Shown here: piece after piece, positions 51,183 through 53,196 of the stretch
How positions within the stretch are numbered: the stretch's first letter is position 1
Layout: each line of letters opens with the position of its first letter
Source: Candidatus Thermoflexus tengchongensis
Lineage (GTDB): Bacteria > Chloroflexota > Anaerolineae > Thermoflexales > Thermoflexaceae
Assembly: GCA_016842085.1 (NCBI GenBank)
Contig: JAEVEX010000067.1
Location: 1-53,196, forward strand
DNA: 53,196 bases
Reading direction: 5' to 3'
Translations under genes and position numbers: made by a program
Notes under the pieces: model-generated
Told to the model about the DNA's origin: nothing
What the model saw: the letters and a program-made list of their open reading frames with translations, nothing else
The model's database searches: none

Positions 51183-52538
51183 ATGGGGATGAATATCGTG
51201 ATCCTGGGGAACCTGAGTGGGATCGGCGGGGAGATCGCCAACCAGCTGGCCCGTTTAGGGCATGAAGCCTACGCCATGCCCGGGGTGGTGGCCGTGGAAA
51301 TCCTGGCCGGCCTCCGCCCGCAGCTCATCATCCCGGTGGCGACGGAGACCGGGATGACCACCGAGACCGTTGGCCGCCTGGTGGCGGAAACCGGAGCCGC
51401 GGTGATTGTGGTGGCCTCCCCGGGGAGCGCCTGGGCCACCTGGGGGGAGCATCTCCAGTACCCGGTGATCCTCCCGGAGCGGGCGGCGGGGGAAATCGCG
51501 GCCCGCCTGAGCGAGCTGATGGCCCGGGTCCAGGCTACCGAGCAGGCCCGCTATCTGCAGGCCGTTTACGGAGCGCCCGTCGTGGTGACCAGCCAGCCCC
51601 GGGTCATCGGGTTCGGAGGGCCCAAGGGAGGAACCGGGAAGAGCACCGTCGCGGCGAACGCCGCGGCCCTCCTGGCGGCGCGGGGGATCCCCATCCACCT
51701 CATCGACGCCGAGTCCGACACCCGGGGCAACCAGCCCGATCTATTCCGGCTGGGCGAGGGAACCCCTATTTATTCCATCATTGAGCTGGCCAGCCACCAT
51801 CCGCCACCGCCTCGCGCCGGCGGGCTATTCGAACCCGGCGCCCACATTCCGACCTTCTGGAGCCAGGTGCCGGCGCCGCGGGGGATCCGCTGGAACCTGC
51901 GCCTCACCGCCGGGTTGTTGACGCTGGATCCCCTGATGGGGGAGCGCTCGCTTTCCATTCTGGCTCGAGCGGCGGACTGGCTGGATTTCGCGATCGAGCG
52001 GGCGAGCGGGGAGGGATATACGGTAGTCCTGGACACCGGGAACAACCTGATGTCGCCGCTCTCCTTGCGGGCGATCAATCGTTCCCAGGTTCTCTATATC
52101 GTCCTGGAGCCCGAAGACACCGGATTGATCGCCGGGGCCTCCTGGCTGGCGCACGTCTACCGGATGGCCGGCCCTGATGCCTTTTCCAGCAAGATCCGGA
52201 TTGTTTTCAATAAGGTGCGTGGGGAATCCGGCTCGGATCTGGTCGGGCGATTGCGGGAGCATGTGGAAGCGATCCTGGGGCATCGGTTGCCGCGGGCGAT
52301 GCCGGTGCACCTTCTGCCCTATCTGGATCTGGACATCGCTCGCTCGCAGACCAGCCTGCGGCTCGGAGTTGAGCACCTGGTGATCCTTCAAACTCTGATC
52401 GGCGGGCGATACGCGGAGGAAACCCGCGGGTTCACCGAGGCCCTCCAGTCCATGTTATCGGAGTTGTTCCCGGTCCTCACTGCCGCTTCCTCAGTGCGCG
52501 AGGCCTCCCCGCGCTTTCGATTCCCGTGGAGAAGATAG
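51183..52538 (+). CDS. TadZ/CpaE-type pilus localisation ATPase
   Basis: The 451-residue protein has an N-terminal receiver-like domain (about 1-115) and a MinD/ParA-type ATPase domain with deviant Walker A GGPKGGTGKST near residue 145. HLIDAESDTRGNQPD and a YTVVLDTGNN segment follow, and a late LPYLDLDIARSQTSLRLG is typical of TadZ. TadZ places the Tad pilus at a cell site. ATG 51183 follows GAGGGGGG. It is the last gene of the rightward secretion/pilus set. Confidence 0.82.
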   Translation: MGMNIVILGNLSGIGGEIANQLARLGHEAYAMPGVVAVEILAGLRPQLIIPVATETGMTTETVGRLVAETGAAVIVVASPGSAWATWGEHLQYPVILPERAAGEIAARLSELMARVQATEQARYLQAVYGAPVVVTSQPRVIGFGGPKGGTGKSTVAANAAALLAARGIPIHLIDAESDTRGNQPDLFRLGEGTPIYSIIELASHHPPPPRAGGLFEPGAHIPTFWSQVPAPRGIRWNLRLTAGLLTLDPLMGERSLSILARAADWLDFAIERASGEGYTVVLDTGNNLMSPLSLRAINRSQVLYIVLEPEDTGLIAGASWLAHVYRMAGPDAFSSKIRIVFNKVRGESGSDLVGRLREHVEAILGHRLPRAMPVHLLPYLDLDIARSQTSLRLGVEHLVILQTLIGGRYAEETRGFTEALQSMLSELFPVLTAASSVREASPRFRFPWRR

Positions 52539-52585
52539 ATCGATCGGTCATCTATTCCCCTCGGAGGGCCTGGATCATGTTCCCC

Positions 52586-52619
52586 GGGGACGCGGGGCAC
52601 CCAAGCGCCCCACGTCCCC
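52586..52619. terminator. Hairpin between tadZ and the lipoprotein gene
   Basis: GGGGACG with GGGGC pairs with GCCCC and CGTCCCC, with a bulge and a short loop. It is well placed to end the rightward operon, but no T-run follows; it may instead be another palindromic repeat. Confidence 0.5.
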
Positions 52620-52632
52620 CAAATTCATGGGC

Positions 52633-52661
52633 TTGTCGGCCCTATGCCAGCCTGTTATAAT
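52633..52661 (+). promoter_or_regulatory. Promoter of the truncated lipoprotein gene
   Basis: TTGTCG (52633-52638), a 17-base spacer and a consensus TATAAT (52656-52661) lie 110 bases upstream of the lipoprotein start. Transcription should begin near 52668. Confidence 0.75.
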
Positions 52662-52771
52662 TTTCCCTGAAGATAGAGACCCCGGGAGGTGCTGGCTTTC
52701 AGGAAGCAGGAGGCGCTGGCCCCGCTGGTGGAACTGGAGTTCTCCCCCAAATTCGTAAAGGAGGAGAAGCG

Positions 52772-53035
52772 ATGGTTCCCAAAAAGCTCGGATGGAGTGC
52801 CGCGTTCCTGTTGATCCTTGCTTTCCTGGCTGGCGCGTGCGCGCCCGCTGCCACGCCCACGCCGGCCCCGGCCACGCAGCCCCCCCAGCCGACTCCCCCT
52901 CCTCCTACACCGACCCCAGCTCCAAAGACGCTCGTCGTGTGCATGGCCCAGGAACCGCCCAGTCTCTACCTCTACTCCGAGGCCATGCTGGTGAAGTCCC
53001 ACGTCCTTATGAGTTTTGACGGTCAAGTTCGGTAA
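52772..53035 (+). pseudogene. Peptide-type ABC substrate-binding lipoprotein cut by an insertion sequence
   Basis: The start follows AAAGGAGGAG. The product has a lipoprotein signal with lipobox LAGAC (residues 20-24) and a Pro/Thr-rich linker. It then begins a family 5 solute-binding domain (TLVVCMAQEPPSLYLYSEAMLVKSHVLM). At about 53010 the inverted insertion sequence begins, and only seven further foreign codons follow before TAA (53033-53035). The rest of the roughly 500-600-residue protein is missing or lies beyond the element. Family assignment rests on about 40 residues. Confidence 0.72.
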
Positions 53036-53196
53036 TCATGGGCCATGGGTTGCCTGGGCCAGTTTGCCGTCGCCCAACAGTCCCACATACCGGAGCAACT
53101 CCTGAGAGCCGGAGGCGAATTGATCCAGGAAAGCATCGACACGGCGTCTGAGTGCTTCCCCATCCTCTGCCAGGCGGTGCATCTTAAGCACATCCT
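53010..53196 (-). mobile_element. Insertion sequence, inverted copy of the left-hand end
   Basis: This block is the reverse complement of 1-187 with a few substitutions (53023, 53041 and 53071 relative to the left copy). Because both copies end at the window edge, the full element, its other terminal repeat and any target-site duplication are not visible. Its inner end, beginning ATGAGTTTTGAC, abuts the lipoprotein gene. Confidence 0.82.
53036..53194 (-). CDS. Transposase, C-terminal fragment (inverted copy)
   Basis: It encodes nearly the same 52 residues as the fragment at 3-161 and ends with TGA at 53036-53038 on the plus-strand coordinates. The gene enters from the right edge. Both fragments read toward the interior of the window. 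Confidence 0.6.
   Translation of the reverse strand, partial: DVLKMHRLAEDGEALRRRVDAFLDQFASGSQELLRYVGLLGDGKLAQATHGP

Overview
The window is high-GC, densely packed DNA with strong AGGAGG-type ribosome binding sites and ATGA start/stop overlaps. The gene content suggests a thermophilic Chloroflexota-like bacterium, perhaps Anaerolineae/Thermoflexia. This is inferred from: cofactor F420 synthesis (CofC) with F420/FMN split-barrel proteins; the CysM-Mec-CysO route to cysteine; a Tad pilus next to a WXG100/EccC secretion ATPase; many Thr/Pro-rich secreted proteins; and a LexA box of the GAAC-N4-GTTC type. No rRNA, tRNA or CRISPR array was seen.

Layout. Positions 1-187 and 53010-53196 are near-identical inverted copies of one end of an insertion sequence. 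The right copy cuts a peptide-binding lipoprotein gene. 0.3-1.4 kb: a cytidine-deaminase gene gutted by a palindromic repeat, then a GNAT acetyltransferase. 1.8-7.5 kb: a co-directional cluster of DruA (DUF4338), NurA, HerA, a membrane NERD protein and a frameshifted PUA/EVE-like gene, which is a candidate defence operon. 7.6-8.9 kb: an MFS transporter broken twice by the same 28-bp palindrome. 9.2-11.5 kb: a LexA-type repressor with its own promoter and SOS box, followed by an FtsK-like ATPase and a membrane protein. 11.7-18.7 kb: cofC, a transmembrane LuxR-Kelch protein, a beta-hydroxyacid dehydrogenase, a PP2C-like/propeller membrane protein and a secreted gluzincin protease. 19-23.3 kb: a promoter and structured leader driving cysM-mec-cysO-DUF4395-thioredoxin-moeZ. 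23.4-29.1 kb: VapBC-type toxin-antitoxin, OsmC, a PPOX-UbiA fusion, a PPOX protein, threonine synthase and small membrane proteins.

29.5-52.5 kb is one divergent secretion/pilus locus. Leftward from about 38.25 kb run three WXG100-like proteins, a WXG-like/C39-type cysteine peptidase fusion, a lipoprotein, then tadA, tadB, tadC, a Flp pilin and three TadE-like pseudopilins. Rightward from 38.4 kb run a sigma factor, two secreted/membrane proteins of unknown function, a second WXG-peptidase/lipoprotein pair, a prepilin-peptidase-like protein, a large Thr/Pro-rich adhesin, an EccC-type ATPase, a CpaB-like SAF protein and a TadZ/CpaE ATPase. Tad biogenesis genes and a type VII-like export ATPase with its substrates are thus interleaved around one sigma factor.

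A recurring theme is short palindromic repeats inside genes. Five copies of a 28-bp palindrome (half-site GGAGTGCGGTGCCT or a variant) sit in or across coding sequence. Two further palindrome families occur in 9.1-11.6 kb. All assignments rest on reading motifs and gene order by eye; no database search was run.
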